Both the position numbers and the translations under genes were made by a program. Below the pieces are notes generated by a model that saw nothing but the letters and a program-made list of their open reading frames with translations, made no database searches and had not been told where the DNA came from. A DNA stretch of 64,000 nucleotides from Aldehydirespirator sp965203575. Its GTDB lineage: Bacteria; Actinomycetota; Acidimicrobiia; Acidimicrobiales; Aldehydirespiratoraceae. Numbering within the stretch: position 1 is the stretch's first letter; each line of letters opens with the position of its first letter. This document shows, in pieces, positions 63,342 through 64,000 of this stretch. The stretch lies in assembly GCA_965203575.1 (NCBI GenBank), contig OZ241894.1, forward strand, positions 3,100,001 through 3,164,000. The letters run 5' to 3'.

Positions 63342-64000
63342 TCAGCCCTCGGTGCCCTCGGTCTCCTCGAGGATCTCGCCGAGCCGCACAACGTCGTCCT
63401 CGGTGACTACGCCGATGAAGTTGCCGGCGCTGTCGGTCACGGCCAGCACCTCGACGTCAGCCGCCTCCATGGCCACCACCGCGTCGCGAACAGTCCACGA
63501 CGGCGACCCGGCGGGCAGGTCCGTCGTCATCACCGACTCGACTGAGGTGGTCTCCCACTCGTCGCGGCTCACGGAGGACAGCCGCGAGAGCTGGGCCATT
63601 CCCAGGTAAGCGCTGCCCGACACCACCGGCACCACCCGCTCGCGCCGGCCCAGAACGTGCATATACACGAACTCCGACACGGTCGCATCGGGTGGGACCG
63701 TCAGCACGTCGGTGGTGAGGATCGAGCTCAGCGGCAGGGTGAAGCGCTGCTCGATATGGCCCAGCCGCCTGGATCGCTGGTACTCGGTGACCGAGGACCG
63801 GCCGCCCACCACCTGGCTCACCGCGGCGGCAACCAGCGCAGGCACCACGAATGCGGCCGCACCGGTGGATTCGGCCACGAACATCACCGCCGCGATAGGG
63901 GCCCGGTAGCCGGCCCCGAGGAACGCGGCGAGGCCGAGCGTGGCGTACAGGCCGGTGGACTCAGCGTCCAGGGCCACGCCGACGAACTGACCGGAGATCA
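63342..64000 (-). CDS. ClC-type chloride channel, C-terminal part with CBS pair (partial)
   Basis: The leftward frame enters from beyond position 64000. It first shows the end of a ClC membrane domain (TGLYATLGLAAFLGAGYRAP, MFVAESTGAAAFVVPAL, then SQVVGGRSSVTEYQ). Two CBS domains follow (about VLTVPPDATVSEFVYMHVLG and VRDAVVAMEAADVEVLAVTD), ending EETEGTEG. These proteins move chloride or exchange it for protons, and CBS pairs sense nucleotides. The N-terminal pore helices lie outside the window. Confidence 0.88.
   Translation of the reverse strand, partial: ISGQFVGVALDAESTGLYATLGLAAFLGAGYRAPIAAVMFVAESTGAAAFVVPALVAAAVSQVVGGRSSVTEYQRSRRLGHIEQRFTLPLSSILTTDVLTVPPDATVSEFVYMHVLGRRERVVPVVSGSAYLGMAQLSRLSSVSRDEWETTSVESVMTTDLPAGSPSWTVRDAVVAMEAADVEVLAVTDSAGNFIGVVTEDDVVRLGEILEETEGTEG

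Overview
The window is high-GC, gene-dense bacterial chromosome. It most resembles a member of the Actinomycetota, and I infer class Acidimicrobiia or a relative. The main clue is a core block that follows the mycobacterial order Mec-type JAMM protease, cysM, Rv1339-type metallo-hydrolase, rph, rdgB. Supporting clues are a DUF3151 gene, zinc-free L28/L33 of the mycobacterial rpmB2/rpmG2 type, a class F sortase and a 13E12-type HNH protein. The genus cannot be read from the sequence.

Positions 1-9.2 kb are a mobile or defence island that ends at the 3' end of ssrA (tmRNA). It holds a partial winged-helix gene, an IS1380-type element with perfect 19-bp inverted repeats, an AbiEi/DUF6088-like gene, an AlpA-like excisionase, IS3 debris, a restriction endonuclease/DNA methyltransferase pair, a decayed tyrosine integrase and a TIGR04141/DUF6119 gene. 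The region 9.2-20.8 kb is core: ssrA with smpB and a SWEET-like gene, the Mec protease, a MaoC plus alpha/beta-hydrolase fusion, an MFS exporter, cysM, rpmB-rpmG, the metallo-hydrolase, rph, rdgB, a 2-oxoacid dehydrogenase E1 pair and an SDR.

From 20.8 to 29.6 kb lies a second accessory block. It carries the Hen1-Pnkp RNA repair operon, then a short CBASS operon (CapV-type patatin, CD-NTase, and an E2-like protein with a SEC-C zinc tail). After that comes a trypsin-like lipoprotein flanked by inverted repeats that look like insertion-sequence ends. The block finishes at the 3' end of tRNA-Leu(UAG).

The remainder (29.7-64 kb) is mostly core: clpP, rpe, a complete IS256-family element with an 8-bp target duplication, a TrmA/RlmD-type methyltransferase, menB, a PfkB kinase, an alcohol dehydrogenase, membrane pyrophosphatase, 5-formyl-THF cycloligase, a trkA-trkH-trkH potassium operon and gltB-gltD. 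It then has a duplicated surface-protein/sortase F cluster, a 0.75-kb unexplained intergenic region, glpQ, a pyruvate kinase of the predicted K+-independent type, an acyl-CoA dehydrogenase, an SDR, DUF3151, a MobA-rhodanese fusion, RNase D and the end of a ClC channel.

The most unusual signal is a family of about 40-100-bp dispersed repeats sharing the core GGCCCGAGCGGCCCGTGAGC. Six copies or partial copies occur, all in core regions. One lies in frame inside gltB and one supplies the stop codon of the PfkB-type gene. Other points worth following are the E2-type CBASS beside the RNA repair operon, the duplicated sortase cluster with identical sorting signals, the tandem palindromes before rpmB, and the TIGR04141 gene beside a restriction-modification pair.
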